From DATARH01 sp963746885 (GTDB lineage Bacteria > Pseudomonadota > Alphaproteobacteria > ATCC43930 > CGMCC-115725): 64,000 nt of DNA. The notes under the pieces are model-generated. The model ran no database searches. It saw only the letters and a program-made list of their open reading frames with translations, and was not told the DNA's origin. Location of the stretch: positions 1 to 64,000 of the forward strand of contig CAVVDM010000006.1 in assembly GCA_963746885.1 (NCBI GenBank), written 5' to 3'. The position numbers were made by a program, and so were the translations under genes. This document shows positions 36,980 to 46,285 of the stretch, piece after piece. Every line of letters starts with the position of its first letter. Positions within the stretch are counted from its first letter, which is position 1.

Positions 36980-37612
36980 ATGAGCATCGAACTGTGGACC
37001 TGGAACACCCCGAACGGCCGCAAGATCAGCGTCGCGCTCGAGGAGATGGGGCTGCCCTACACGGTGAAGCCGGTCAACATCGGCAAGGGCGAGCAGTTCA
37101 ACCCGGAATTCCTGAAGATCAGCCCGAACAACCGCATCCCGGCGATCACCGACACGGACGGGCCGGGCGGCGCGCCGATTAGCGTCTTCGAATCGGGCGC
37201 CATTCTGATCTATCTCGGTGAGAAAACGGGCAAGTTCTGGCCGAAGGGCGATTTGCGCCGCCAGGTGCCGGTGCTGGAATGGCTGATGTGGCAGATGGGC
37301 GGGTTCGGCCCGATGCCCGGCCAGGTGCACCATTTCCTGCAGGTCAAGGATGAGGCCGACCGCCGCTACGGGCTGGAGCGCTACATGAAGGAGACGCACC
37401 GCCTCTATGGCGTCTTCGACAAGCGGCTGGGCGAAGCGGCCTATGCCGGCGGCAGCGAGGTGTCGATCGCCGATTTCGCGATTCTCGGCTGGGCGTGGCG
37501 GCACGAGCGCCATCAGGTCGATCTCGCGCAATACCCCAACGTCAAGCGCTGGTACGACGCGATGATGGCGCGCCCCGGCACCAAGCGCGGCTTCGAGGTA
37601 GCGCTGAGCTAG
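36980..37612 (+). CDS. Glutathione S-transferase, YfcG/Ure2p-like
   Basis: A 210-residue GST. The thioredoxin-like N-domain has MSIELWTWNTPNGRKISVALEEMGLPY with the Thr/Asn pair of nu-class GSTs (TPNGRK), then ISPNNRIPAI (cis-Pro) and SVFESGAILIYL (glutathione-binding Glu-Ser). The C-domain has EVSIADFAILGWAWR. Nu-class GSTs such as YfcG are disulfide reductases. It stands alone before the sdh operon. Confidence 0.88.
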   Translation: MSIELWTWNTPNGRKISVALEEMGLPYTVKPVNIGKGEQFNPEFLKISPNNRIPAITDTDGPGGAPISVFESGAILIYLGEKTGKFWPKGDLRRQVPVLEWLMWQMGGFGPMPGQVHHFLQVKDEADRRYGLERYMKETHRLYGVFDKRLGEAAYAGGSEVSIADFAILGWAWRHERHQVDLAQYPNVKRWYDAMMARPGTKRGFEVALS

Positions 37613-37675
37613 GCGCCAACAGCAACCAGCCGCCCGCTTCATACCAGCCCCGAAATTGCGCCTCGCCGGGTTGCG

Positions 37676-37704
37676 TTGACACGCCGTGGCATGGGGTCTA
37701 AGTC
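37676..37704 (+). promoter_or_regulatory. Candidate promoter before sdhCDAB
   Basis: TTGACA at 37676-37681 is a perfect -35 hexamer. The hexamer 17 bases on, TAAGTC (37699-37704), is a poor -10 match. It lies 41 bases before the sdhC start and is the best promoter-like element in the 132-base gap between the GST gene and sdhC. Confidence 0.45.
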
Positions 37705-37744
37705 AAAAGCCGGTTGGGAGTCGTAATTTGCCGGAACATTACCG

Positions 37745-38140
37745 ATGACCGCATCGGACCCGCGGCCGCTGTCGCCGCACCTCCAGGTCTACCGCTGGCA
37801 GATCACCTCGGTGCTGTCGATCCTGCACCGGGCGAGCGGCGTGGCGCTGACCCTCGGCACGATCCTCCTGGTGTGGTGGCTGGTCGCCGCAGCCGACGGG
37901 CCCGGTTCGTATAGCCGGGTCCAGGCGTTCCTCGGCTCGTGGGTCGGCCGCATCCTGCTGTTCGGCTGGAGCGTCGCGCTGTTCTACCACCTATGCAACG
38001 GGCTGCGGCATCTGTGGTGGGATACCGGCCGCGGCTTCGAAATACGCAGCGTCACCGCCAGCGGCTGGGCTGTCGTCGCCGGCACGGTGGTATTGACCGC
38101 GATCGCGTGGGGCGTCGGCCTTTCGCATTGGAGCCGATGA
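37745..38140 (+). CDS. sdhC: Succinate dehydrogenase cytochrome b556 subunit
   Basis: Membrane anchor of complex II, 131 residues with three helices. The family signature reads SPHLQVYRWQITSVLSILHRASGVAL, given here as SPHLQVYRW and SILHRASG, and the haem-binding His is in ALFYHLCNGLRHLWWD. Binds haem b and ubiquinone together with SdhD. sdhD follows after one base. Confidence 0.93.
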   Translation: MTASDPRPLSPHLQVYRWQITSVLSILHRASGVALTLGTILLVWWLVAAADGPGSYSRVQAFLGSWVGRILLFGWSVALFYHLCNGLRHLWWDTGRGFEIRSVTASGWAVVAGTVVLTAIAWGVGLSHWSR

Positions 38141-38141
38141 T

Positions 38142-38531
38142 ATGGCACCCTCACGCATGCGCTCGCCCTTGGGGCGCGCGATCGGACTTGGCTCGGCCAA
38201 GGAAGGGGTCGGGCACTGGTGGGCGCAGCGGATCACCGCAGTTGCGCTGGTGCCGCTGACGCTGTGGTTCGTGACCGCCGTCATCGCGCTGGCCGGCGCC
38301 GACCGCGCCGTGTTCGTCGACTGGATCCACCACCCGGTGCCGGCGGTGCTGCTGGTCCTGCTGCTGGTCGCCACCTTCCATCACGGCGCGCTCGGGCTGC
38401 AGGTCGTCATCGAGGACTACGTCGAGAACCCGGCGCTGCGGCTCGGGTTCCTGATCGTGATGCGGCTCGCCGCGATCGTTCTCGGCGTGCTCGGCATCTT
38501 TGCCGTGCTCAAATTGTCGTTTGCCGCCTGA
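38142..38531 (+). CDS. sdhD: Succinate dehydrogenase membrane anchor subunit
   Basis: Second membrane anchor of complex II, 129 residues. It has SAKEGVGHWWAQRITAVAL, the haem-ligand helix VATFHHGALGLQVVIEDYV and a final hydrophobic helix IVMRLAAIVLGVLGIFAVLKL. These match alphaproteobacterial SdhD. It lies between sdhC and sdhA, 31 bases before sdhA. Confidence 0.93.
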   Translation: MAPSRMRSPLGRAIGLGSAKEGVGHWWAQRITAVALVPLTLWFVTAVIALAGADRAVFVDWIHHPVPAVLLVLLLVATFHHGALGLQVVIEDYVENPALRLGFLIVMRLAAIVLGVLGIFAVLKLSFAA

Positions 38532-38562
38532 TCCGCGCGGAGCCTCTGAGGACACATTTCCG

Positions 38563-40356
38563 ATGCCTGCCGCCTACCCGATCACCGATCACGAATACGA
38601 CATCGTCGTCGTCGGCGCCGGCGGCGCCGGCCTGCGCGCGACCCTGGGTGCGACGCACGCGGGGCTCAAGACCGCCTGCATCAGCAAGGTGTTCCCGACG
38701 CGCAGCCATACCGTGGCGGCACAGGGCGGCATCAGCGCGGCGCTCGCCAATATGGGGGACGACGACTGGCGCTGGCACATGTACGACACGGTCAAGGGAT
38801 CGGACTGGCTCGGCGACCAGGACGCGATCGAATACATGTGCCGGCAGGCGATCCCGGCGGTCATCGAGCTCGAGCATTTCGGCGTGCCGTTCTCGCGCAC
38901 TGAGACCGGGCAGATCTATCAGCGCCCGTTCGGTGGTCACATGATGGAGTATGGCGACGGCGCGCCGGCCAATCGCGCCTGTGCCGCCGCCGACCGCACC
39001 GGCCACGCGATCATCCACACGCTCTATCAGCAGTCGTTGCGGAACAACGCCGAGTTTTTTATCGAATATTTCGCGCTCGATTTGATCATGGACGACGAAG
39101 GCACCTGCCGCGGCGTCATGGCGTGGAACCTCGAAGACGGCACGATCCACCGGTTCCGCGCGCACATGGTGATCCTTGCCACCGGCGGCTATGGGCGAAC
39201 CTATTTCACCTGCACCTCGGCGCACACCTGCACCGGCGACGGCAACGCGATGGTGTTGCGGGCCGGCCTGCCGTTGCAGGACATGGAATTCATCCAGTTC
39301 CACCCGACCGGGATCTACCGCGCCGGCTGCCTGATCACCGAAGGCGCCCGCGGCGAAGGCGGCTATCTGACCAACAGCGAGGGCGAGCGCTTCATGGAGC
39401 GCTATGCCCCGCACGCCAAGGACCTCGCCTCGCGCGACGTGGTCAGCCGGGCGATGACGATCGAAATGCACGAGGGCCGCGGCTGCGGCCCGGACAAGGA
39501 CTACATCCTCTTACACCTCGAACATCTCGACCCGGCGATGTTGCACCTGCGCCTGCCCGGGATTTCGGAGACCGCGAAGATCTTTGCCGGCGTCGACGTG
39601 ACGCGCGAGCCGATCCCGGTGTGCCCGACCGTGCACTACAACATGGGCGGCATCCCGACGAACTATCGCGGCGAGGTCTTGCGCCCGACCGACAGCGACC
39701 CCGACGCGGTGGCGCCCGGGCTGATGGCGATCGGCGAGGCGGCCAGCGTCTCGGTGCACGGCGCCAACCGGCTGGGTTGCAACTCATTGTTGGACATCGT
39801 CGTGTTCGGCCGCGCCGCGGCGCACCGCGCCGCCGAACTGGTCAGCCCCGGCCAGGCGCATGCGCCGCTGCCGGCGGATGCCGGCGAGGAATCGATCGCC
39901 CGGCTCGACGGGGTGCGCAACGCCCGCGGCGCGCGCAAGACGGGGGCGATCCGCACCGACATGCAGCGCGTCATGCAGAACAACTGCGCCGTGTTCCGCT
40001 CCGCCGCGGTGTTGCGCGACGGGGTCGCGAAGATCGACGCGGTGGCGCGCAATTATGCCGATCTCGCGCTGTCCGACCGTTCGATGATCTGGAATACCGA
40101 CCTTGTCGAGGCGCTGGAATTGCAAAACCTGCTCGAACAGGCGGTGGTCGCCCTGCACTCGGCCGAAAACCGCACCGAGAGCCGCGGCGCCCACGCCCGC
40201 GAGGATTTCCCCGAGCGCGACGATCAGAACTGGCTGAAGCACACGCTGTCATGGCTCGACGATGACGGCAATGTGCGGCTCGGCACCCGCCCGGTGCACC
40301 TGTTCACGCTGTCGAACGAGGTGCAGGTGTTCCCGCCCAAGGCTCGGACGTACTGA
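38563..40356 (+). CDS. sdhA: Succinate dehydrogenase flavoprotein subunit
   Basis: Catalytic subunit of complex II that oxidises succinate to fumarate with covalent FAD. FAD-binding strand YDIVVVGAGGAGLRATLGA, the flavinylated His in PTRSHTVAAQGGISAAL, the dicarboxylate site FHPTGIYRAGCLITEGARGEGG and GANRLGCNSLLDIVVFGRAA. 597 residues, standard length. ATG 38563 is used; the frame is open further upstream without family similarity. Confidence 0.97.
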   Translation: MPAAYPITDHEYDIVVVGAGGAGLRATLGATHAGLKTACISKVFPTRSHTVAAQGGISAALANMGDDDWRWHMYDTVKGSDWLGDQDAIEYMCRQAIPAVIELEHFGVPFSRTETGQIYQRPFGGHMMEYGDGAPANRACAAADRTGHAIIHTLYQQSLRNNAEFFIEYFALDLIMDDEGTCRGVMAWNLEDGTIHRFRAHMVILATGGYGRTYFTCTSAHTCTGDGNAMVLRAGLPLQDMEFIQFHPTGIYRAGCLITEGARGEGGYLTNSEGERFMERYAPHAKDLASRDVVSRAMTIEMHEGRGCGPDKDYILLHLEHLDPAMLHLRLPGISETAKIFAGVDVTREPIPVCPTVHYNMGGIPTNYRGEVLRPTDSDPDAVAPGLMAIGEAASVSVHGANRLGCNSLLDIVVFGRAAAHRAAELVSPGQAHAPLPADAGEESIARLDGVRNARGARKTGAIRTDMQRVMQNNCAVFRSAAVLRDGVAKIDAVARNYADLALSDRSMIWNTDLVEALELQNLLEQAVVALHSAENRTESRGAHAREDFPERDDQNWLKHTLSWLDDDGNVRLGTRPVHLFTLSNEVQVFPPKARTY

Positions 40357-40357
40357 G

Positions 40358-41137
40358 ATGGCCGAATTTCGCCTGCCTGCCAATTCGAAGATCGGCACCG
40401 GGATCACTCACCCGCCGCCGCCCAGCGCGCAGCGCCTGCGCCGCTTCCACGTCTATCGCTGGAACCCTGAAGACGGCAAGAACCCGGCGGTCGACACCTA
40501 TTCGATCGATCTGGCCGATTGCGGGCCGATGGTGCTCGACGCGCTGATCAAGATCAAGAACGAGATCGACACGACCTTGACCTTCCGCCGCTCGTGCCGC
40601 GAGGGGATCTGCGGCTCGTGCGCGATGAACATCGACGGCACCAACACGCTGGCCTGCCTGCAGGCGATCGACGACATCAAGGGCGACGTGCGGATATACC
40701 CGCTGCCGCATATGCCGGTCATCAAGGACCTTGTCCCCGACCTGACGCACATCTACGCGCAGTACCGCTCGATCGAGCCCTGGCTGCAGACCGAGAGCGC
40801 CGTGCCGCCCGACCGCGAGCAGCTGCAATCGGTGGAGGAGCGGGCCCGGCTCGACGGGCTGTGGGAGTGCATCCTGTGCTTCTGCTGCTCGACGTCGTGC
40901 CCGTCCTATTGGTGGAACGGCGAGCGCTATCTCGGCCCCGCAGTGCTGCTGCAGGCCTATCGCTGGATCGCCGACAGCCGCGACGAGAAGACCGGCGAGC
41001 GACTCGACGCGCTCGAGGACCCGTTCCGCCTCTACCGCTGCCACACAATCATGAACTGCACCCGCACCTGCCCGAAAAACCTCAACCCGGCCAAAGCCAT
41101 CGCCGAGATCAAGAAGCTGATGGTGCTGCGCCGGTAG
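40358..41137 (+). CDS. sdhB: Succinate dehydrogenase iron-sulfur subunit
   Basis: Electron-transfer subunit of complex II, 259 residues. The [2Fe-2S] motif is RRSCREGICGSCAMNIDG with a later CLQ Cys; the [4Fe-4S]/[3Fe-4S] domain has ECILCFCCSTSCPSYWW and NCTRTCPKNLNPAKAI. The start ATG follows the sdhA stop by 1 base, a tightly coupled operon end. Confidence 0.97.
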   Translation: MAEFRLPANSKIGTGITHPPPPSAQRLRRFHVYRWNPEDGKNPAVDTYSIDLADCGPMVLDALIKIKNEIDTTLTFRRSCREGICGSCAMNIDGTNTLACLQAIDDIKGDVRIYPLPHMPVIKDLVPDLTHIYAQYRSIEPWLQTESAVPPDREQLQSVEERARLDGLWECILCFCCSTSCPSYWWNGERYLGPAVLLQAYRWIADSRDEKTGERLDALEDPFRLYRCHTIMNCTRTCPKNLNPAKAIAEIKKLMVLRR

Positions 41138-41169
41138 CGATAGGCGTAGACGCTCCTGCCGCGTCGTCG

Positions 41170-42177
41170 CTAAAGGCGATCCGTCCCGCCGACAAACGGG
41201 CGGCCGTCCAGGCGGGCTTTCACTTGGTCGCATACCCAGCGATAGGTGCGCTCCATCCCATCGCGCAACGCGGTCGAGGGAGCCCAGCCCAGAACTTCGC
41301 GAACCAGGGTATTGTCGCTATTGCGGCCCCGCACGCCCTTTGGTGCGTCGAGGTTGTACCGGCGTTTCAGGGTCACCTCGGCGATATCCTCTACGATGTC
41401 GACGAGCTGGTTGATGCTGACCATTTCCTCGCTGCCGATATTGAGCGGCTCACGAAAATCGGATGCCATTAACCTCTGGGTGCCGGTCAGGCAATCGTCG
41501 ATATACATGAAGCTCCGGGTTTGCCGGCCATCGCCCCAGATCTCGATCTCGCGATCACCGCAGAGCACCGCCATCGCAACCTTGCGCGCAATCGCGGCCG
41601 GAGCCTTCTCGCGCCCGCCGTCCCAGGTCCCGTAGGGTCTGTAGACGTTGTGATATCGCGCGACTCGCGTCTCCAAACCGAAATCCTCGCGAAAATGACG
41701 GCACATCCGTTCGCTGAACAGCTTTTCCCAGCCATAACCGTCTTCGGGCATTGCCGGATAGGCGTCCGACTCTCTTAGCGCCTTGATATCGGCATCACGC
41801 TGCCGATAGTCGGGATAGACGCAGGCAGACGAGGCAAAAAAGAACCGACGAACGCCACACTCGCGCGCCGCCATCAGCAGATTGGTATTGATCAGTACGG
41901 ACAGCATGCACAACGCTTTGTTGTTTTCGATAAAGCCCATGCCGCCCATGTCGGCGGCCAGGTTATAGACAATCTCGGCGCCACGGGTCGCGGCAAAGGC
42001 AACATCCTTGTCCTTCAAGTCGCCGACTAGGTTTTCGACCTGATCCGCCTGATAAAACCAGTGCTCGCGGGGCTTTTGATCCACCGCCCGCACGGGCTGC
42101 CCCTGCGCCGCCAGAGCCCGTACCAGCTGACCGCCGATGAAGCCGCCCGCTCCAGTCACGACAACAAGACCTGTCAA
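41170..42177 (-). CDS. GDP-mannose 3,5-epimerase-like NAD-dependent epimerase
   Basis: Extended SDR of 335 residues, closest by memory to plant-type GDP-mannose 3,5-epimerase, giving L-galactose-type sugars. NAD site VVVTGAGGFIGGQLVRAL; AADMGGMGFIENN; catalytic Cys 119 in FASSACVYPDY; Tyr 148/Lys 152 in YGWEK; Lys 191 in DGGREKAPAA; end LDAPKGVRGRNSDNTL. TTG start (42177) overlaps the stop of the glycosyltransferase gene, so it belongs to a polysaccharide operon. Base composition appears lower in GC than its neighbours. Confidence 0.8.
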   Translation of the reverse strand: MTGLVVVTGAGGFIGGQLVRALAAQGQPVRAVDQKPREHWFYQADQVENLVGDLKDKDVAFAATRGAEIVYNLAADMGGMGFIENNKALCMLSVLINTNLLMAARECGVRRFFFASSACVYPDYRQRDADIKALRESDAYPAMPEDGYGWEKLFSERMCRHFREDFGLETRVARYHNVYRPYGTWDGGREKAPAAIARKVAMAVLCGDREIEIWGDGRQTRSFMYIDDCLTGTQRLMASDFREPLNIGSEEMVSINQLVDIVEDIAEVTLKRRYNLDAPKGVRGRNSDNTLVREVLGWAPSTALRDGMERTYRWVCDQVKARLDGRPFVGGTDRL

Positions 42178-43225
42178 ATCACTCTCCCTCCAACCGTGTT
42201 GTCCGGCGCCCGCTCAAACGGGCGCGCTGCGAGAAGCAGGGGCTTCGCACGCCGCGCCAGCCGGTCCAGCGCGGCGGCAAAGCCGGCGACATCGCCCGGC
42301 TCGACGCGCTCATACGCCGGAAGACCCGCGTCGCGGCAGAGCAGATGGACGTCGGAACCGATCGGACCGACAAACAGGATCGGCCGTCGCGACGCGATAC
42401 AGCCGAACACCTTTGAGGGTAGGACGATGCCCGCAAACGCCGGCCGCAGCGAAATCAGGTGAACATCTGCCGTAACCAGCAATCGCGGCAAGTCGTCGAG
42501 CAAACCCGGCTACGATCGCGCCACAGGAACCCCGGCTGCGCGCAACTGTTGCTCGACGATGTCTGCTTTCGGAGCCGGGGGCGCCAGCGGTTCCTCGTCG
42601 CCGGCGATCGCCACCGGAGAGACGTCGCGCTTCACGGAGATTCGCTCGGGCGCAATCCCTCCGGCGATCAGGATCATGCGTTGATCTTCGCCGAGCACCT
42701 CGAACGCATCGACCCGCCGGCGCAGGAACCATGTCACGCGTTCGATCGCGCGCAGCCATGCCCGCCCGCCGAGTTCCGCTATCAATACCTCCGGATAGAA
42801 ATCCGTGATCCGATAGACCAGACGCGCTCGGCGAACCAATTTGGCCACCATCATGAAAAATAACATGAAGGGCGGAGCCCCCGTAAACAGCACCTCGGCT
42901 CGCTGCGCGCGCGGATCGCGCAGCACCGCCCAAACCAACCGGCAGTTGGTGCGCAACGTCCACGCCAATCTGTTCACATATTTGGACTTCAGATAGGGCG
43001 CGCTACGCAGGCGGGTAATCTCGAGAATGCTGCCATTGCCGAGCATTTCTCTCGTCGTTTCCGGGGCGCCACTGGTAAGACCGATCAGCCGAACATCGCG
43101 CCCCGCCGCCGCCGCTGCACGCGCAAAGATCGCACCATATTGGCCGACCGCTCCGAAATCCGGCGGCAACCAATCAACGACTTAGAAAAGCGGGTTATGC
43201 CCTTTGCCAGACCCTTCTGCGGCAT
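42174..43225 (-). pseudogene. Glycosyltransferase (GT4-like), broken by frameshift, amber stop and probable deletion
   Basis: Family-4-like glycosyltransferase of surface-polysaccharide synthesis. N-terminal part: VDWLPPDFGAVGQYGAIFARAA and LVYRITDFYPEVLIAELGG; C-terminal part: DDLPRLLVTADVHLISLRPAFAGIVLPSKVFGC. An ATG at 43225 is in another frame from the body, with the shift near 43187. An in-frame TAG lies at 42512-42510 in otherwise continuous homology. The middle, where such proteins carry a stretch with YSGN-type motif, appears to lack 50 or more residues. Probably non-functional. Confidence 0.72.
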
Positions 43226-43416
43226 CAGGCTTTTCGGACGTTTCTCCCGAAACGCCGCAAGACCGTTCGCCACGCGCGCAAACTGCGTAGCTGTTGGCGG
43301 GTCCCTTCGCCGATCAGATTGCCATCCTCGAACACTTTGACGATTCCGGGGGCGTCCGGATGCTGCTCGACATCCTCGGTCGGCAAGTCCCGATCGCGAC
43401 GGACTGCGACAACCTT
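43225..43416 (-). pseudogene. C-terminal remnant of an upstream operon gene
   Basis: A 63-codon frame bounded by a TAG at its 5' side, with no start codon. It has good coding character (VVAVRRDRDLPTEDVEQHP, then IVKVFEDGNLIGEGTRQQLR) and its stop overlaps the glycosyltransferase ATG as TGATG, as in coupled operons. It is therefore probably the tail of a gene whose front was lost at about 43420. The family is not recognised. Confidence 0.5.
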
Positions 43417-43567
43417 CTACCGCTGGCACGACCTCAGGCATGAAGCCGGCCGCGCCGTGGTCTCGTCGCGTGTCTGCCCGCCAACGCCCCGCAAGCGCCG
43501 GCCGGAGTGGCGATCGAGAGGTTCGCAGGCAGTCCGTGGCCCGGCCCGGCGGAAGGCGACAACCTCC
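43417..43567. other. Probable breakpoint region, no gene
   Basis: About 150 bases between the remnant and the divergent lipoprotein gene. No convincing open frame, repeat or insertion-sequence end is seen. The loss of the front of the remnant gene must have happened near its left edge. Confidence 0.4.
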
Positions 43568-44146
43568 GTGAAAGGCGGCGTCATTCTTGCGGGGTTGTCC
43601 GTCGTCATCGCAAGCTGCGCGCTGCCACAGCACGACGACCTCGCCAGCTCGGTGCAGCCGGCGGACATCGCCTACCGCCGATGCTTGCAAAAACGCCACG
43701 GCTATGCTGTCACCTGCAAGCGGCTGCGGCTTCCGGACCCAACCTCGACGACAGCCTATGGCATGTGCCTGCAATACCATCGCGTGGAGCCCAAGGCCTG
43801 CAACGATCTGCGACTGGCGTATGAAAACGAGCTGCGCGCCTACCTGTCGTCGCCTGAGCCGACAGCAAATGCGCCGACATCACCGACGACCCGGCCCCCG
43901 CTCACCCGGCGGCGAGCCCGCGAGTTGTACCAGACCGCCGAGGCGCTCTTTCAAGCTACAAACTCGGATGCCCAGACGTTTACTGCGGCGCTCCTGATCC
44001 CCGATATCCGGCAAAAAATGGAGGGTGCCCTGCGCAAGCGCCTATCGGACCAGCAGCTGCACAAGCTGGCCGATCAGGCGCGAGCCGAAGCGCTCTACTG
44101 GTACGAATACATGCGGGGGCTGGAGCGGGGATCGACGGCCCCGTAG
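43568..44146 (+). CDS. Putative lipoprotein of unknown function
   Basis: About 192 residues; GTG 43568 opens a lipoprotein signal (VILAGLSVVIASC, lipobox IASC). The mature part has repeated Cys/Tyr/Leu patterns, AYRRCLQKRHGYAVTCKRLR and AYGMCLQYHRVEPKACNDLR, which look like two copies of a short unit, followed by a Pro/Thr linker and a helical C-terminus. No family recognised. The frame is open to 43319 but without signal character. Confidence 0.68.
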   Translation: MKGGVILAGLSVVIASCALPQHDDLASSVQPADIAYRRCLQKRHGYAVTCKRLRLPDPTSTTAYGMCLQYHRVEPKACNDLRLAYENELRAYLSSPEPTANAPTSPTTRPPLTRRRARELYQTAEALFQATNSDAQTFTAALLIPDIRQKMEGALRKRLSDQQLHKLADQARAEALYWYEYMRGLERGSTAP

Positions 44147-44306
44147 TGCGCTCGGTGCATGCAGGGAACGCGCGCCGCAGGCCGGGGCCCTTCGGCCGGC
44201 TAAGGCCAGCACCCGAGCCGCATTCAGAGGGCCTTGGTACAAGCCGGCGCTGCGAGCGGGAAGCCCGCGGGACCCGAACGACATAGGTCCCGCCGGTTGC
44301 CGACTT

Positions 44307-46005
44307 TCAGTGGTTGGCGTGCCAGTAGCTGTTGCGCAGCACGCGACCGGGGAGCGCGCCGGTGTGCTTCTTGTCCTCGAGCAGCACCTGGCCGTTGACG
44401 ATCGTGTGCGAAACGCCCTCGGATGTCTCCTTGATGCGCCAGCCGCCGGCCGGGAAGTCGTGCACGACTTCTTCCTTGCCGCACTTCACCGTGGCGGGAT
44501 CGAAGATCGCGATGTCGGCCGCCATGCCGGGGCGCAACAGGCCGCGGTCGTAGAGGCCGAAGGTTGAGGCCGAGTTCGAAGGTCAGACGCCGCACCGCCT
44601 GCTCCAGCGTCATCACCTGCTTCTCGCGCACCCATTCGCCCAAAAGCTTGGTGATGTAGCCGTAGCCGCCATGGAACTGGACATGCGCGCCGCCATCGCC
44701 GAGCCCGATCACCGCGTTGGGATGGGTCAGGATCTTGGTCAACGCCACGTCGTCGATGTTGTTCTCGGCCTGCAGGAAACGGGTTTCCAGCTTCTCCTCG
44801 ACCACGAGATCGAGGAACGCGTCGATCACGCGCTTGCCCTGCTTCTCGGCGATCTCGCCGATCGACTTGAACTGCATCCACTTGTTCTTTTCGAGGACGG
44901 GCTCGTTGACCCAGATGTAGTTCCACCAGGTCTTCGAGATGCCGACCGCGCTGTCCGGCTTGTCGACGACCGCTTCCTCGTGCAGTTTCGCGCGGATTTC
45001 CGGGTCGGCGTAGAGTCGCAGCTTTTCCTCGTCCGACATCAGCAGGATCGGGTGCCAGGTCGGCAGGCCGCGGAACACCTGGCTGTTCTTCATCGTGAAG
45101 TCCTGGGTGATCCGGTTCGGGCTGCACATCGGATAGGCGCGGATGCCGAGGGCGGCGGTCTCCTCAATCCGCGCCATGTGGATTTTCCACTCGTCGGGCC
45201 GCCGCATCGTGTGCGACAGGCTGTTGTAGACGACGGTGCGGCCGCTCGCCTCGGCCAGGCGCCGCATCATGCCGTCCTTCAGCTCGACGTACTGGCCGCC
45301 ACCGGCCTGGATGGTGCCGGTACCCATGTCGCGCAACACGTCGGCGAGCGCAAAGATCTCGCTCTCATCAGCCCACAAGGCCGGGATATGGACCCCCTGC
45401 GGGTCGAAGTGCCCCTTCTCGCGCGACACCGACAGGCCGAGCGCACCGGCCTGCATGCCGTCGCGCACGACGTCCTGCATCGCCTTCACTTGCGCCTCGG
45501 TGGCGCCCGGCTTCTGGCAATCGTCGCCCATCACATAGTGCCGCACCGCGGTGTGGCCGATCAAATTGCCGACATTGATGCCAAGGTTGTTGTCGAGCTG
45601 CTCGATGTATTGCGGGATTGTCTCCCAATCGAACTCGACGGTCCGCAACACCTCCATCGGGATCGCTTCGACATAGGAGAGGAATTCGGCGAGCCGCTCC
45701 TCGGTCCCCTTGCGCACCGGCGCCAAGGACAACGAGCAGTTGCCGAAGATGACGCTGGTCGCGCCATGCTCGGGCGAGAAGGTACAGAGCGGATCCCAAG
45801 TGACCTGGGCGTCGTAATGGCAATGATTGTCGATGAAGCCGGGACTGACGGCACGACCCGCGGCGTCGATCGTCTTCGTAGCGGCGCCCGACAATTTGCC
45901 GATTTCGACGATCTTGCCGTCCTTGACGCCAATATCGCCGCGGAAAGCCGGCATCCCCGAGCCGTCAACGATCAGGCCGTTCTTGATCAACAGATCGTAC
46001 GCCAT
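44307..46005 (-). CDS. N-acyl-D-amino-acid deacylase/D-aminoacylase-like amidohydrolase, one frameshift
   Basis: Amidohydrolase of the D-aminoacylase/dihydroorotase-like branch, about 565 residues when corrected. Metal ligands: GFIDNHCHYDAQ (HxH), IGHTAVRHYVMGD and the terminal LGDGGAHVQFHGG. The frame changes near 44570 (an extra G in CTCGGCCTC), after which the C-terminal cap reads LRPGMAADIAIFDPATVKCG and ends RNSYWHANH. ATG 46005 has GGAGGAGA upstream. Such proteins hydrolyse N-acyl-D-amino acids, but the substrate is not defined here. Confidence 0.87.
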
Positions 46006-46285
46006 GCGTCTCCTCCTCTGCCCGGATCACCCGACCGGCACCCGGCTCTGCGCCAACTTTAACACGCAAAATCGCGGCGACGCGCGCTTTCGCCGCATGG
46101 GTCGCAGCGCAGCCATGCAAAAAGGGACACCTGCTTTCTCGGCGGTCGCTGTGGCGGGGCTACTGACCCAACAGCTCCCACACCACCCGGCGGGACACGA
46201 CCTCGCAAGTGGAGCCGCGCGCATCGCCTGCGCAGTGCTGGCGCGCGACTCGCGCGCCGTCGATCAGGTACTTGCGACGATAGCG
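46006..46285. other. 280-base gap between D-aminoacylase and CBS-BON genes, nothing recognised
   Basis: Both flanking genes are on the minus strand, so this is the leader of the D-aminoacylase gene and the end of the CBS-BON gene. Short open frames lack ribosome sites and family resemblance. No repeat or operator was found. Confidence 0.35.

Noticed and set aside
44156..44215. GC-rich hairpin-like stretch after the lipoprotein gene
   Set aside because: The stem is imperfect, has no T tract and similar GC palindromes are frequent at this base composition.
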